Shown: positions 8,613-17,010, counted from the stretch's first letter. The stretch: DNA of 64,000 nt from Micromonospora costi (GCF_003626655.1 NZ_RBAN01000001.1:186001-250000), one strand, 5' to 3'. Notes: generated by a model from the sequence alone, not told the origin. Made by a program: numbers and translations.

Positions 8613-8807
8613 GCCGGCCGCCATGCGATGCCGACGCCGACACCGCTCGGCCGGGTCGGACGAGACGCCCCGCCACCGCCGGCCGCCGTGCGATGCCGAC
8701 GCCGACACCGCTCGGCCGGGTCGGACGAGACGCCCCGCCACCGCCGGCCGCCGTGCGATGCCGACGCCGCGAGACCGGGTCGGACGCCGCGCCACGCCAC
8801 CCCCGGA
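8613..8807. repeat. 65-bp tandem direct repeat, two full copies plus a degenerate third
   Basis: The unit begins GCCGGCCGCC at 8613, 8678 and 8743. The first two copies differ by only one base; the third diverges after about 25 bp. The array fills most of the gap between the HAD-type gene and the HIT gene, which converge. The period is not a multiple of three and the array is non-coding on both strands as far as I can judge. Confidence 0.9.
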
Positions 8808-8845
8808 AGCCGTGACGCCCGCGAGCGCCACCCGGGCCTCCGCCC

Positions 8846-9394
8846 TCAGGACGGCCAGGCGCTCGCGAACAGGTCGCGGGTGTCGCCGAGCAGCTGCGGG
8901 AGCACCTTGGTCCGCCCGATCACCGGCATGAAGTTGGCGTCGCCGCCCCAGCGCGGCACCACATGCTGGTGCAGGTGGGCGGCGATGCCCGCGCCGGCCA
9001 CTCCGCCCTGGTTCATCCCGAGGTTGAAGCCGTGGGCGCTGCTGACCTTGCGGATGACCCGCATCGCGGTCTGGGTGAACGCGGCCAGCTCCGCGGTCTC
9101 GGGCTCGTCCAGCTCGGTGTAGTCGGCCACGTGCCGGTACGGGCACACCAGCAGGTGGCCCGGGTTGTACGGGTAGAGGTTGAGCACCGCGTAGACGCGC
9201 TCGCCGCGCGCCACGACGAGACTCTCCCCGGGCGGGAGCTGCGGCGCCCGGCAGAACGGGCAGCCGGTCGGCTTCTCGTACCCCTCGGCGGGGCGGTCCT
9301 CGCCCGAGATGTACGTCATCCGGTGCGGCGTCCAGAGCCGCTCGAGGCCGTCGGCCATCCCGTCGCTGTCCGTGTGCCGTTCCACCCCACTCAC
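8846..9394 (-). CDS. HIT-family nucleotide hydrolase/phosphorylase (Rv2613c-like, Ap4A)
   Basis: 182 residues. The histidine triad is HLHQHVVPR, in the C-terminal half, preceded by GMNQGGVAGAGIAAH. CPFC near residue 45 is a possible zinc-binding pair, as in Rv2613c. The M. tuberculosis homologue in this position is an Ap4A phosphorylase. The GTG at 9394 was chosen because TAGGAT stands 7 nt upstream with no Shine-Dalgarno, a typical leaderless start. Neighbours pgsA and thrS agree with the conserved thrS-HIT-pgsA order, although both are displaced here by inserted genes. Confidence 0.92.
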   Translation of the reverse strand: MSGVERHTDSDGMADGLERLWTPHRMTYISGEDRPAEGYEKPTGCPFCRAPQLPPGESLVVARGERVYAVLNLYPYNPGHLLVCPYRHVADYTELDEPETAELAAFTQTAMRVIRKVSSAHGFNLGMNQGGVAGAGIAAHLHQHVVPRWGGDANFMPVIGRTKVLPQLLGDTRDLFASAWPS

Positions 9395-9401
9395 GCAGGC
9401 G

Positions 9402-9407
9402 ATCCTA
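9402..9407 (-). promoter_or_regulatory. Leaderless promoter -10 box (TAGGAT) for the HIT gene
   Basis: TAGGAT on the minus strand ends 7 nt before the GTG start at 9394, and no ribosome-binding site is present between them. Confidence 0.6.
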
Positions 9408-9531
9408 CGGACCGCCGCCGAGACGCCGCCCGCTGCCACCCGGCGCCCGTCCCCCGCGAAACCCGCGCGGGACACACGCGAGGCCCGCGCAGTTCCCACG
9501 ACCGGAATGTCGGCTGTTCAGCAACGCGTCA

Positions 9532-9577
9532 AATGGAAGTTGTTGACGATCCAACACCCAGCACTGAAACTTCCATT
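9532..9577. repeat. Inverted repeat upstream of the M15 peptidase gene
   Basis: AATGGAAGTT (9532-9541) pairs with AACTTCCATT (9568-9577) over a 26-nt loop. ACTTCCAT recurs once more at 9588-9595. A hairpin with the related stem tip ATGGAAGTAG follows the same gene at 10394. Operator and 5'-UTR structure are both possible. Confidence 0.6.
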
Positions 9578-9613
9578 CATTCATGTACTTCCATGAGTCG
9601 ATGGAGGACTCCC

Positions 9614-10351
9614 GTGATCCGACGTATCGGCACCTTTCTCGCCGCCATGGCACTGACCGTCGTCAGCACCGTGGTCGGCGTCACCGTCACCACCAGCGCG
9701 GCACACGCCGACGGCTGTTACACCTGGGGACGCACCCTGTCCGAGGGGATGTCCGGTGACGACGTCCGGCAGCTGCAGATCCGCGTCTCCGGCTACCCGG
9801 GCTACGGCGCCGTCCTCACCATTGACGGCGCGTACGGCCCGGCCACCCGCGCCGCGGTGCAGCGCTTCCAGCAGGCGTACGGCCTCTCGGCCGACGGCAT
9901 CGCCGGACCGCAGACCTTCAACAAGATCTACGCCCTGCAGGACGACGACTGCACCCCGGTCAACTTCAGCTACGCCGAACTCAACGACTGCAACAGCGAC
10001 TGGTCGGGTGGTGCGGTGTCGGCCAGCACGGCCAAGTACAACGCCCGCGTGGCCATGTGGAAGCTCCAGGCCATGCGGCACGCGCTCGGCGACCAGCAGA
10101 TCGTCGTGACCAGTGCGTTCCGCAGCTACGCGTGCAACAACGCGGTCGGCGGGTCGTCGACCAGCCGGCACCTCTACGGCGACGCCGTCGACCTCGGCGC
10201 CGGGCCGCACTCGCTGTGCCGGCTCGCCCAGCAGGCCCGCAACCACGGCTTCAACGAGATCCTCGGCCCCGGCTACCCCGACCACAACGACCACACCCAC
10301 GTGGCGCACAAGTCGACCCGGACCTGGTCCGCGCCGAACTGCGGGATCTGA
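9614..10351 (+). CDS. Secreted zinc D-Ala-D-Ala carboxypeptidase (peptidoglycan-binding + M15A)
   Basis: 245 residues. A signal peptide (about 1-33) ends in TSAAHA-DG. A PG_binding_1 domain follows (about 40-105: GDDVRQLQIRV, IDGAYGPATRAAVQRFQQ), then an M15A peptidase domain with the zinc ligands in SSTSRHLYGDAVDLG and NDHTHVAHK. Cysteines at several points suggest disulfides, as in the Streptomyces albus G enzyme. It should trim or cleave peptidoglycan side chains outside the cell. I chose the GTG at 9614 because GGAGG stands 6 nt upstream; an in-frame ATG at 9593 would lengthen the signal peptide by seven residues. It is an insertion into the HIT-thrS interval. Confidence 0.92.
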   Translation: MIRRIGTFLAAMALTVVSTVVGVTVTTSAAHADGCYTWGRTLSEGMSGDDVRQLQIRVSGYPGYGAVLTIDGAYGPATRAAVQRFQQAYGLSADGIAGPQTFNKIYALQDDDCTPVNFSYAELNDCNSDWSGGAVSASTAKYNARVAMWKLQAMRHALGDQQIVVTSAFRSYACNNAVGGSSTSRHLYGDAVDLGAGPHSLCRLAQQARNHGFNEILGPGYPDHNDHTHVAHKSTRTWSAPNCGI

Positions 10352-10393
10352 CGCGCACCGCCGGCCCGTCGCCGGAGATCGTGCCCGGACATG

Positions 10394-10432
10394 GAAGTAG
10401 TGGCCTCCCCGCCTCGGGGAGGCCACTACTTC
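10394..10432. terminator. Bidirectional terminator-like hairpin (17-bp perfect stem, 5-nt loop)
   Basis: GAAGTAGTGGCCTCCCC pairs perfectly with 10416-10432 around the loop GCCTC. It lies between the convergent M15 peptidase and thrS genes. The stem tip ATGGAAGT matches the inverted repeat upstream of the same gene. The bases 10433-10544 that follow are low-complexity GACC/CGCG repeats without a gene. Confidence 0.85.
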
Positions 10433-10544
10433 ATCGATCGTGCGTGATCATGGCCGCGCGACCACGACGGCGCGACCACGACCGCGCGGCCGCGACCGGG
10501 CTCGCGACCACGACCGCACGGCCGCGACCGCGACCGCCGGTCGG

Positions 10545-12554
10545 CTACTCGGCGGCGGCGGACGGGCCCGAGTTCGTGCGGGAGCCGACCACGTCGAGGA
10601 TGTGGGACACCGCCTCCGGGATCGGTACCCCGTTGCGCTGGGACCCGTCTCGGTAGCGGAACGACACGGTGCCGGCGGCCACGTCGTCGTCACCGGCGAT
10701 CACCATGAACGGGATTTTCTGCTGCTGCGCCGTACGGATCTTCTTCTGCATGCGGTCGTCGCCGGCGTCGACCTGGGCGCGGATGCCCTCGGCCCGCAGC
10801 GCGGCCACGAAGCCGTGCAGGTAGTCGGTGTGGTCCTCGCGGATCGGGATGCCCACGACCTGCACGGGGGCGAGCCAGGCCGGGAACGCGCCCGCGTAGT
10901 GCTCGGTGAGCACCCCGAAGAAGCGCTCGATCGACCCGAAGAGCGCCCGGTGGATCATCACTGGCCGCTGGCGGGTGCCGTCGGCGGCCTGGTACTCGAG
11001 CCCGAACCGCTCCGGCTGGTTGAAGTCGACCTGGATGGTGGACATCTGCCAGGTCCGGCCGATGGCGTCCTTGGCCTGCACCGAGATCTTCGGCCCGTAG
11101 AAGGCCGCGCCGCCCGGGTCGGGCACCAGCTCCAGGCCGGACTGCTCGGCCGCCGTGCGCAGCGCCTCGGTGGCCTCCGCCCAGTCCTCGTCGCTGCCGA
11201 TGAACTTCGGCGAGTCGTCCCGGGTGGACAGCTCCAGGTAGAAGTCGTCCAGGCCGTAGTCGCGCAGCAGGTCCAGCACGAAGGTCAGCAGGGTGCTCAG
11301 CTCACCGGGCATCTGCTCGCGGGTGCAGTAGATGTGCGAGTCGTCCTGGGTGAGCCCGCGTACCCGGGTCAGGCCGTGCACCACGCCGGACTTCTCGTAC
11401 CGGTAGACCGTGCCGAACTCGAACAGCCGCAGCGGCAACTCCCGGTAGGACCGCCCGCGCGCCTTGAAGATCAGGTTGTGCATCGGGCAGTTCATGGCCT
11501 TGAGGTAGTAGTCCGCGCCCTCCAGCTGCATGGGCGGGAACATGGTGTCCGCGTAGTACGGCAGGTGGCCGGAGGTCTCGAAGAGGTGGGCCTTCGTGAT
11601 GTGCGGGGTGTTGACGAACTCGTAGCCCGCGTCCTCGTGCCGGCGGCGGGAGTAGTTCTCCATCTCCCGCCGGATGATCCCGCCCTTGGGGTGGAACACC
11701 GCGAGACCCGAGCCGATCTCGTCGGGGAAGCTGAACAGGTCGAGGTCCGCGCCGAGCTTGCGGTGGTCGCGCCGGGCGGCCTCCTCCAGGAGCTTCAGGT
11801 ACGCCTTGAGCTCGTCGCGGGTCGGCCAGGCGGTGCCGTACACCCGCTGCAGCTGCGGGTTCTTCTCCGACCCCCGCCAGTACGCGGCGGCCGAGCGCAT
11901 GAGCTTGAACGCCCCGATGAGCCGGGTGTTCGGCAGGTGCGGGCCGCGGCACAGGTCCGACCAGCAGACCTTCTCCTCGTTGGCGGCGAGGTTGTCGTAG
12001 ATCGTCAGCTCGCCACCGCCGACCTCCATCACCTCGGAGGAGTCCAGCCCCTCCCCCTTGATGTCGATCAGCTCCAGCTTGAACGGCTCGGCGGCCAGCT
12101 CGGCCCGGGCCTCGTCGAGGCTGCCGAACCGGCGGCGCCGGAACCGCTGCCCGGACTTGATGATCTCCTGCATCCGCTTCTCGAGCTTCGCGAGGTCGTC
12201 CGGCTGGAACGGCTTGTCGACGGCGAAGTCGTAGTAGAAGCCGTTCTCGATGGGCGGGCCGATGCCGAGCTTGGCCTCCGGGAAGACGTCCTGCACGGCC
12301 TGGGCGAGCACGTGCGCGGTGGAGTGGCGCAGCACGTTCAGCCCGTCCGGCGAGTCGATGCTGACCGGCTCCACCTCGGCGTCGGTCGCCGGCCGCCAGT
12401 CCAGGTCGTGCAGCTGGCCGTCCCCGTCGCGGACCACCACGATCGCCTTGGGGCCGGCCAGGGGCAGCTCCGCCGCGGCCACCGCGTCGGCCGCCGTCGT
12501 CCCGGCGGCGACGACGACGGGGTCGGCCACGGCGGGGGTACGGGGTGCGGACAC
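10545..12554 (-). CDS. thrS: Threonyl-tRNA synthetase
   Basis: 669 residues, class II synthetase charging tRNA-Thr. An N-terminal TGS-like domain (about 1-65) is followed by the editing domain ([16 protein letters not shown], and [16 protein letters not shown] carrying the editing HxxxH/C region). The catalytic core holds class II motifs 2 and 3 and the zinc ligands in [18 protein letters not shown] and [13 protein letters not shown]. The C-terminal anticodon-binding domain reads [15 protein letters not shown] onward. The GTG start has GAGGAG 5 nt upstream. In other actinobacteria it heads the thrS-HIT-pgsA block. Confidence 0.97.
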   Translation of the reverse strand: MSAPRTPAVADPVVVAAGTTAADAVAAAELPLAGPKAIVVVRDGDGQLHDLDWRPATDAEVEPVSIDSPDGLNVLRHSTAHVLAQAVQDVFPEAKLGIGPPIENGFYYDFAVDKPFQPDDLAKLEKRMQEIIKSGQRFRRRRFGSLDEARAELAAEPFKLELIDIKGEGLDSSEVMEVGGGELTIYDNLAANEEKVCWSDLCRGPHLPNTRLIGAFKLMRSAAAYWRGSEKNPQLQRVYGTAWPTRDELKAYLKLLEEAARRDHRKLGADLDLFSFPDEIGSGLAVFHPKGGIIRREMENYSRRRHEDAGYEFVNTPHITKAHLFETSGHLPYYADTMFPPMQLEGADYYLKAMNCPMHNLIFKARGRSYRELPLRLFEFGTVYRYEKSGVVHGLTRVRGLTQDDSHIYCTREQMPGELSTLLTFVLDLLRDYGLDDFYLELSTRDDSPKFIGSDEDWAEATEALRTAAEQSGLELVPDPGGAAFYGPKISVQAKDAIGRTWQMSTIQVDFNQPERFGLEYQAADGTRQRPVMIHRALFGSIERFFGVLTEHYAGAFPAWLAPVQVVGIPIREDHTDYLHGFVAALRAEGIRAQVDAGDDRMQKKIRTAQQQKIPFMVIAGDDDVAAGTVSFRYRDGSQRNGVPIPEAVSHILDVVGSRTNSGPSAAAE

Positions 12555-12754
12555 GGTGACTCCTCACAGCAGACGGCACGAACGGGCCGGTACGGCCCCC
12601 GCCGATGCTATCGGTCGCCCCGTCCGCCCCGACCGCCGACGCCTCAGCCGCGGAACGCGCCCCCGTCACCGTTGAACCTTTCGCGTCCGCCGGCCGAACT
12701 ACCGGGTGTGGCCGGAGACCGGTGCCGGCCCCGTGGACACGGATGGGGAGCGAC

Positions 12755-13711
12755 ATGGCGATGACCCGAGGGAACCGTCGACGCCGGGCCGGGGCGCTCG
12801 CCGCCCTGGTGGGCGTCGCGGTGCTGAGCGGGCCCGGCGCCGCGTACGCCGCGGAGGTGACGACCACGCCGGGCCAGGCCCGGCAGGGCGACGCGGTGCG
12901 GCTGGAGTTCGTGGTGCCCGAGGAGCGACCCGGCACCCGCACCCGCCAGATCGAGATCCAACTGCCGGCGGACGCCCCGATCGCCGAGGTGTACCCGATG
13001 TCGGTGCCCGGCTGGGCCCCGCGGATCAGCTCCCGCACGCTCGACGAGCCGGTGGCCGGTATGCACTCGTCCGGGGTGAGCACGGTCACCACCGCGGTGA
13101 CCTGGATCCGGGTCGGCGAGGACACCGCCGGGCCGGCCCGGCTGCCGCTGTCCATGGGGCCGCTACCCCGTACCGACCGGCTCGCCTTCCCGGTGGTCCA
13201 GACGTACGCCGACGGCACCGTGGTGCGCTGGGCCGGAGCGGCCGGGTCGCACCCGGCCCCCGTGCTCACCCTGCTGCCGGCCGACCCGGCCGCGGCGGGT
13301 GGGCCGGCCGGGCACGCGGGTCACGGCGGCGCCCCGGCCGGCGGGTCGGCCGGGCACGGGGGTCACGGCGGCGCTCCGGCCGGCGGGTCGGTCGGTGCCG
13401 GTGCGGCGCCGGGAGACGCCGCCGCGGCCGCGCCCGCCGGCGTCGGGGACGCGGGCGCGGCCGGCGACGCGGGCGCGACCGACCGTGCGGGCACGGCCGG
13501 GCACGCGGGAGGCGGAAACGCGGACGCCCTGCTGGCTGCGGGCCTGCTCGCGGGCCTCGGCGGCGGCGCGGCGATCGGCTGGCTCGCGAGCCGCTGGCGC
13601 CGCCGCTCCCCCAACCCCTCGCCGACCGACACCCCCACCCCCGACTCCGCCCTCCCCCCGGAGGACCCGCGCGTCGATCATGAAGTTGTTGCCGCGACAC
13701 GCCGAGGTTGA
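12755..13711 (+). CDS. YcnI/DUF1775-like secreted, membrane-anchored protein with His/Gly repeats
   Basis: 318 residues. A signal peptide (about 1-31) ends ...GAAYA-AEV, and a DUF1775-like beta domain (about 32-170) follows. A low-complexity linker has two copies of GHGGAPAGGS and alternating GHAGHG/GHGGHG, then Ala/Gly repeats. Near the C-terminus are a membrane helix (LLAAGLLAGLGGGAAIGWLA) and a basic stop-transfer. YcnI-type proteins bind copper through the His at the mature N-terminus; here that position reads AEVTTTPGQ, so the His is absent, and the His-rich linker may bind metal instead. The last ten or so codons are supplied by a dispersed palindrome. GGGGAG lies 4 nt before the ATG. 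Confidence 0.8.
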   Translation: MAMTRGNRRRRAGALAALVGVAVLSGPGAAYAAEVTTTPGQARQGDAVRLEFVVPEERPGTRTRQIEIQLPADAPIAEVYPMSVPGWAPRISSRTLDEPVAGMHSSGVSTVTTAVTWIRVGEDTAGPARLPLSMGPLPRTDRLAFPVVQTYADGTVVRWAGAAGSHPAPVLTLLPADPAAAGGPAGHAGHGGAPAGGSAGHGGHGGAPAGGSVGAGAAPGDAAAAAPAGVGDAGAAGDAGATDRAGTAGHAGGGNADALLAAGLLAGLGGGAAIGWLASRWRRRSPNPSPTDTPTPDSALPPEDPRVDHEVVAATRRG

Positions 13712-13730
13712 GGGCGATAACTTCATGATC
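13676..13730. repeat. Intergenic palindrome, type B, copy 2, overlapping a gene end
   Basis: GATCATGAAGTT (13676-13687) pairs perfectly with 13719-13730; six further pairs follow, two of them G-T. The loop repeats the CCGCGACACGCCG of the copy at 7999. The left arm and loop are read through by the YcnI-like gene, whose stop codon is inside the element. It lies between convergent genes. Confidence 0.85.
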
Positions 13731-13756
13731 AACAGGCCGAACGTGGAGGGGGCCGG

Positions 13757-14677
13757 TCAGGGGAGCCAGGGTGGGAGGGGTTCGCGGGTGGCCAGCCAGT
13801 CGGCCGGTACGCCGCCCGGGGTGCCCACGCCGGCGTACGCGGCCACGATCCCGCCCACGATGGCGGCCGTGGTGTCCACGTCCCCGCCCGCCGTGACGCA
13901 GTCCCGGATCGCGGCCGGGTAGTCGTGAAGGTGCGTGGCGGCGACCCACAGGGTGAAGCCGACGGTGTCCTGCGCGGTGACCCGCGCGCCGTTGCCGAGC
14001 ACCCCCACCACGCGCGGCAGCGGGTGGCCGAGCAGGTCGCCCGCGCGGCGTACGCGCCGGTACACCTCGGTGCCCGGGTCCAGCGCGGCGGCCACCCCGG
14101 CGAGCAGCCGGGGCGCGGCCGGCCGGTCCCCGTCGAGCCGGCCGCGGGCGGCCAGCGCGGCGGCCACCGCCACCGCGACCGCGCCGGCGATCCCCTCGGG
14201 GTGGGCGTGGGTCACCTCGGCCGACGCGCGGGCCTCGGCCGCCGCCCGGGACGTCGAGTCGGCGAAGTACGCCCCGACCGGCGCGACCCGCATGGCCGCC
14301 CCGTTGCCGCAGGAGCCCTGCCCGTCGAACGCGGACGCGGCGGCGACCGGCCAGGGCGTGCCGGTGCGGATCAGCCGCAGGATCGTGACGGCTCCCGGGC
14401 CGTAGCCCCGGTAGGGCTCGGCGCGTTCGGCGAACGCGAGGGCCAGCCGGTCCCGGTCCACCCGGCCCGACTCGGCCAGCTCCGCCACCACCGAGCACGC
14501 CATCTCGGTGTCGTCGGTCCACTCCCACGGCGGCGGCGGGAGCAGCCCGGCGGCCAGGTCGCCCGGGTGCCGGCCCGGGACGAAGAACTGCGAGCCGAGC
14601 GCGTCGCCGACGGAGAGACCGGCGAGGCTGTCCCGGGCGAGCGCCAGGCGGGTGTCGGCGAAGAGCGTGAAGGACAT
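13757..14677 (-). CDS. ADP-ribosylglycohydrolase family protein
   Basis: 306 residues, all-alpha DraG/ARH fold. The metal-binding motifs are in place: EWTDDTEMACSVV (about residues 52-64), GPGAVTILRLI, SCGNGAAMRVAPVG, HAHPEGIAGA, and the C-terminal TAGGDVDTTAAIVGGI with the two Asp/Thr magnesium ligands. Members remove ADP-ribose from proteins or small substrates; the target here is unknown. Start: ATG at 14677. No convincing Shine-Dalgarno precedes it. It is divergent from the response-regulator gene with 73 bp between the starts. Confidence 0.92.
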   Translation of the reverse strand: MSFTLFADTRLALARDSLAGLSVGDALGSQFFVPGRHPGDLAAGLLPPPPWEWTDDTEMACSVVAELAESGRVDRDRLALAFAERAEPYRGYGPGAVTILRLIRTGTPWPVAAASAFDGQGSCGNGAAMRVAPVGAYFADSTSRAAAEARASAEVTHAHPEGIAGAVAVAVAAALAARGRLDGDRPAAPRLLAGVAAALDPGTEVYRRVRRAGDLLGHPLPRVVGVLGNGARVTAQDTVGFTLWVAATHLHDYPAAIRDCVTAGGDVDTTAAIVGGIVAAYAGVGTPGGVPADWLATREPLPPWLP

Positions 14678-14738
14678 CGTCGTACCAGCTTGCCGGGTTC
14701 CCAGGTGCGCCGCAACGCGATCAACTTGCCACGCCAAG

Positions 14739-14744
14739 TACCGT
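14739..14744 (+). promoter_or_regulatory. Leaderless promoter -10 box (TACCGT) for the response regulator
   Basis: TACCGT lies 6 nt before the GTG at 14751; no ribosome-binding site is visible between them. Confidence 0.5.
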
Positions 14745-14750
14745 CTTGGG

Positions 14751-15440
14751 GTGGCCACCGTGCTCCTGGTCGAAGACGACCACGTCGTACGCGGCGCGAT
14801 GCTGCGATCCCTCGCCGATCGGGGGCACGCCGTGCACGCCGTCGGCACGGCGCTGGACGCGCTTCGCCGGGTGGCCGCCGAGACCCCCGACCTCGTGGTG
14901 CTCGACCTCGGCCTGCCCGACCTGGACGGCTCGGACGCGCTGCGGATGCTGCGCGGCATCACCGACGTGCCGATCATCATCGCCACGGCGCGCGACGACG
15001 AGCAGTCCGTGGTGCGGCTGCTGCGCGCCGGCGCCGACGACTACATGGTCAAACCGTTCACCGGGGCCCACCTCGACGCCCGGATCACGACCGTGCTGCG
15101 CCGCGCCGGCCGGGCCAGCCGGGCCGTCCAGCCGGCGGTGCACGTCGTCGGCGGGCTGCGGGTGGACGTGGGTGAGCGCAGCGCGCACCTCGACGGGGAG
15201 CCGCTGGCGCTGACCCGCAAGGAATTCGACCTGCTGGCGTATCTCGCCGCACGTCCCGGACGGGTAGTGTCCCGCCGGGAACTCTTGGAGGAGGTATGGC
15301 GGCAGCCATCGGTCGGCGAGGATCAGACAATCGACGTTCACCTCTACTGGCTGCGCCGCAAAATGGGCGAGTCCGCGGCGAAGCCACGCTACCTGCGCAC
15401 CGTGCGGGGGGTCGGCTTCCGGCTGGTGGCGCCGGACTGA
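14751..15440 (+). CDS. OmpR/PhoB-family response regulator
   Basis: 229 residues. The receiver domain (1-115) has the acidic pocket VEDD (residues 7-10), phospho-acceptor Asp52 in VVLDLGLPD, Thr/Ala at IIIATA and Lys101 in YMVKPF. A winged-helix OmpR-type DNA-binding domain (about 130-229) follows with LTRKEFDLLAYLA, VSRRELLEEVW and YLRTVRGVGFRL. It is co-transcribed with the histidine kinase, whose frame overlaps its stop codon. The GTG start has TACCGT 6 nt upstream and no Shine-Dalgarno. The stimulus is unknown. Confidence 0.95.
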   Translation: MATVLLVEDDHVVRGAMLRSLADRGHAVHAVGTALDALRRVAAETPDLVVLDLGLPDLDGSDALRMLRGITDVPIIIATARDDEQSVVRLLRAGADDYMVKPFTGAHLDARITTVLRRAGRASRAVQPAVHVVGGLRVDVGERSAHLDGEPLALTRKEFDLLAYLAARPGRVVSRRELLEEVWRQPSVGEDQTIDVHLYWLRRKMGESAAKPRYLRTVRGVGFRLVAPD

Positions 15441-16873
15441 GGAGTTCGCTGGCCCGGCTCACGGCCGGCGTGTGCGCCGCGGTGGCGCTCGCCTTCCTCG
15501 TCCCCCTCGCGCTCAGCCTGGGCGACCGCGCCCGGGAGGAGGCGATCGCCGACGCGGCGCGGCGCAGCGCCCTGGTCACCGGCGCGTTGGCGGTCAGCAC
15601 CGAACCGGCGGTGATCGAGCGGGCGGTGGCGGCCAGCGGCGGCGACGTGGCAACCAGGCCCGTGGTGTACGGGCTCGACGTCGACACGGGCAGCGGCCGC
15701 GCCGCCCCGGAGGATCTCGACCGGGCGCGCGCGGACCGGCGTTCCCTCGTGGCCGACGTGGCCGGCGGTGTGGTCCGCCTCGACCCGGTGGTGCTCGGGG
15801 ACCGGGTCGCGGTGGTCGAGGTCTTCGTGCCCGACGCCGCCCTGGGCGAGGGCGGCGGCCGGCGCTGGCTGCTGCTCGGCGCGGTCGCCGCGGTCCTCGT
15901 CGGCGCGGCGGTCGTGGTGGTCGACCGGGTCGCCGCCCGTACGGTCGACGCCACCCGAGGGCTGGTGCAGGGGGCGCTCGCGATCGGCGACGGGGACCTG
16001 GGAGCGCGGGTGGAGCCGAGCGGGCCGCGGGAGCTGGCCGAGGCCGGGCACGCGTTCAACCAGATGGCCGAGCGGCTGGTCGCCGCCCGCGCCGACGAGC
16101 ACGAGCTGGTCGCCGACCTGTCGCACCGGCTGCGTACCCCGTTGACCGCGCTGCGGCTCGACGCCGAGGCGCTGGAGTCCGACGACACGAGCATCGGCAC
16201 CTTCAGCGAGGCCGAGCTGGACCGCCGGCGCGGGATCCGGCGGATCCGGCAGGCGATCGTGACCCTCGAAGGCGAGGTGGACGTCCTCATCAAGACCACC
16301 CGCAAGGCGGTCACCCACGACGCCGGGCCCGCCACGTGCGACGTGAGCGAGGTGGTCCGGGACCGGATGGTGTTCTGGTCGGCCCTCGCCGGCGACCAGA
16401 ACCGCCCGCACAAGGTGTTCGGGGCGCAGTTGCGCATCCCGGCTCCGGTGCCCCGTGCCGAGCTGGCCGCGGCGCTGGACGCAGTGATCGGCAACGTCTT
16501 CCGCTACACCCCGCAGGGCACCGCGTTCGAGGTCGCCGTCTCCCGTCGCGACGGGTACGTGGCGATCCGCGTCGACGACGCGGGCCCGGGCATCGCCGAC
16601 CCGGACCGGGCCCTGCGCCGCGGCACCAGCGACCAGGGGTCCACGGGGCTGGGGCTGGACATCGCGAAGCGGGTGGCGTTGCAGGCCAAGGGCTCGGTGA
16701 GCATCGACCGGGCCCGGCTCGGCGGGGCGAGCGTGGTGATGCTCCTCGCCGACCCGGAGGCGACGCCCCGGCCGGTGAACCGGTTCGGGCTGGTGGGTCG
16801 CATGGCGCGGGAGGGCCGGGACCAGAAGGGCACCGGTCGCCGCTGGCCCCGGCCGCGCCCCGGCGAGCGCTGA
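15437..16873 (+). CDS. Sensor histidine kinase (partner of the preceding response regulator)
   Basis: About 478 residues. Membrane helices lie near 11-30 and 144-163 around an extracytoplasmic sensor of about 110 residues; then come HAMP (about 164-215), the H-box VADLSHRLRTPLTALRLD with phospho-acceptor His230, and a HATPase domain (VIGNVFRYTPQGT, VDDAGPGI, GSTGLGLDIAKRV). No ATG, GTG or TTG exists at a suitable place. The frame offers CTG at 15437, overlapping the regulator's stop as CTGA, or CTG at 15449 with GGAG 4 nt upstream. The start is therefore inferred and probably depends on translational coupling. It ends in a basic tail. Confidence 0.92.
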   Translation: MRSSLARLTAGVCAAVALAFLVPLALSLGDRAREEAIADAARRSALVTGALAVSTEPAVIERAVAASGGDVATRPVVYGLDVDTGSGRAAPEDLDRARADRRSLVADVAGGVVRLDPVVLGDRVAVVEVFVPDAALGEGGGRRWLLLGAVAAVLVGAAVVVVDRVAARTVDATRGLVQGALAIGDGDLGARVEPSGPRELAEAGHAFNQMAERLVAARADEHELVADLSHRLRTPLTALRLDAEALESDDTSIGTFSEAELDRRRGIRRIRQAIVTLEGEVDVLIKTTRKAVTHDAGPATCDVSEVVRDRMVFWSALAGDQNRPHKVFGAQLRIPAPVPRAELAAALDAVIGNVFRYTPQGTAFEVAVSRRDGYVAIRVDDAGPGIADPDRALRRGTSDQGSTGLGLDIAKRVALQAKGSVSIDRARLGGASVVMLLADPEATPRPVNRFGLVGRMAREGRDQKGTGRRWPRPRPGER

Positions 16874-16972
16874 GGCCGGTTGTGGGGCGGCGCAAGTCTT
16901 CCTTAGATCCGGGTTAACGGCGCGGCCGGTGGGCCGGGCGGCTGGGACGATCGGGGTACGAACCCATCAGTT

Positions 16973-17010
16973 CCACCGGTGAGCGCACTACGCACCCACT
17001 TCACCGGTGG
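16973..17010. terminator. Inverted repeat between convergent genes (10-bp arms)
   Basis: CCACCGGTGA and TCACCGGTGG pair perfectly over an 18-nt loop, between the histidine kinase and the deaminase-family gene. Because CACCGGTG is itself palindromic, it could equally be a pair of protein sites; a terminator is the simpler reading. Confidence 0.5.

Noticed and set aside
8613..8807. 65-bp repeats as a CRISPR array
   Set aside because: The repeats are head to tail without spacers and are too long, and there are no cas genes nearby.
10447..10544. Repeated GACCACGAC/CGCGACC triplets near thrS as a possible coding repeat
   Set aside because: Stops occur in plausible frames and no start with a ribosome-binding site; treated as low-complexity DNA.
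12555..12754. A T-box or other riboswitch upstream of thrS
   Set aside because: The leader before the GTG has a normal GAGGAG and no T-box or specifier structure that I can see.
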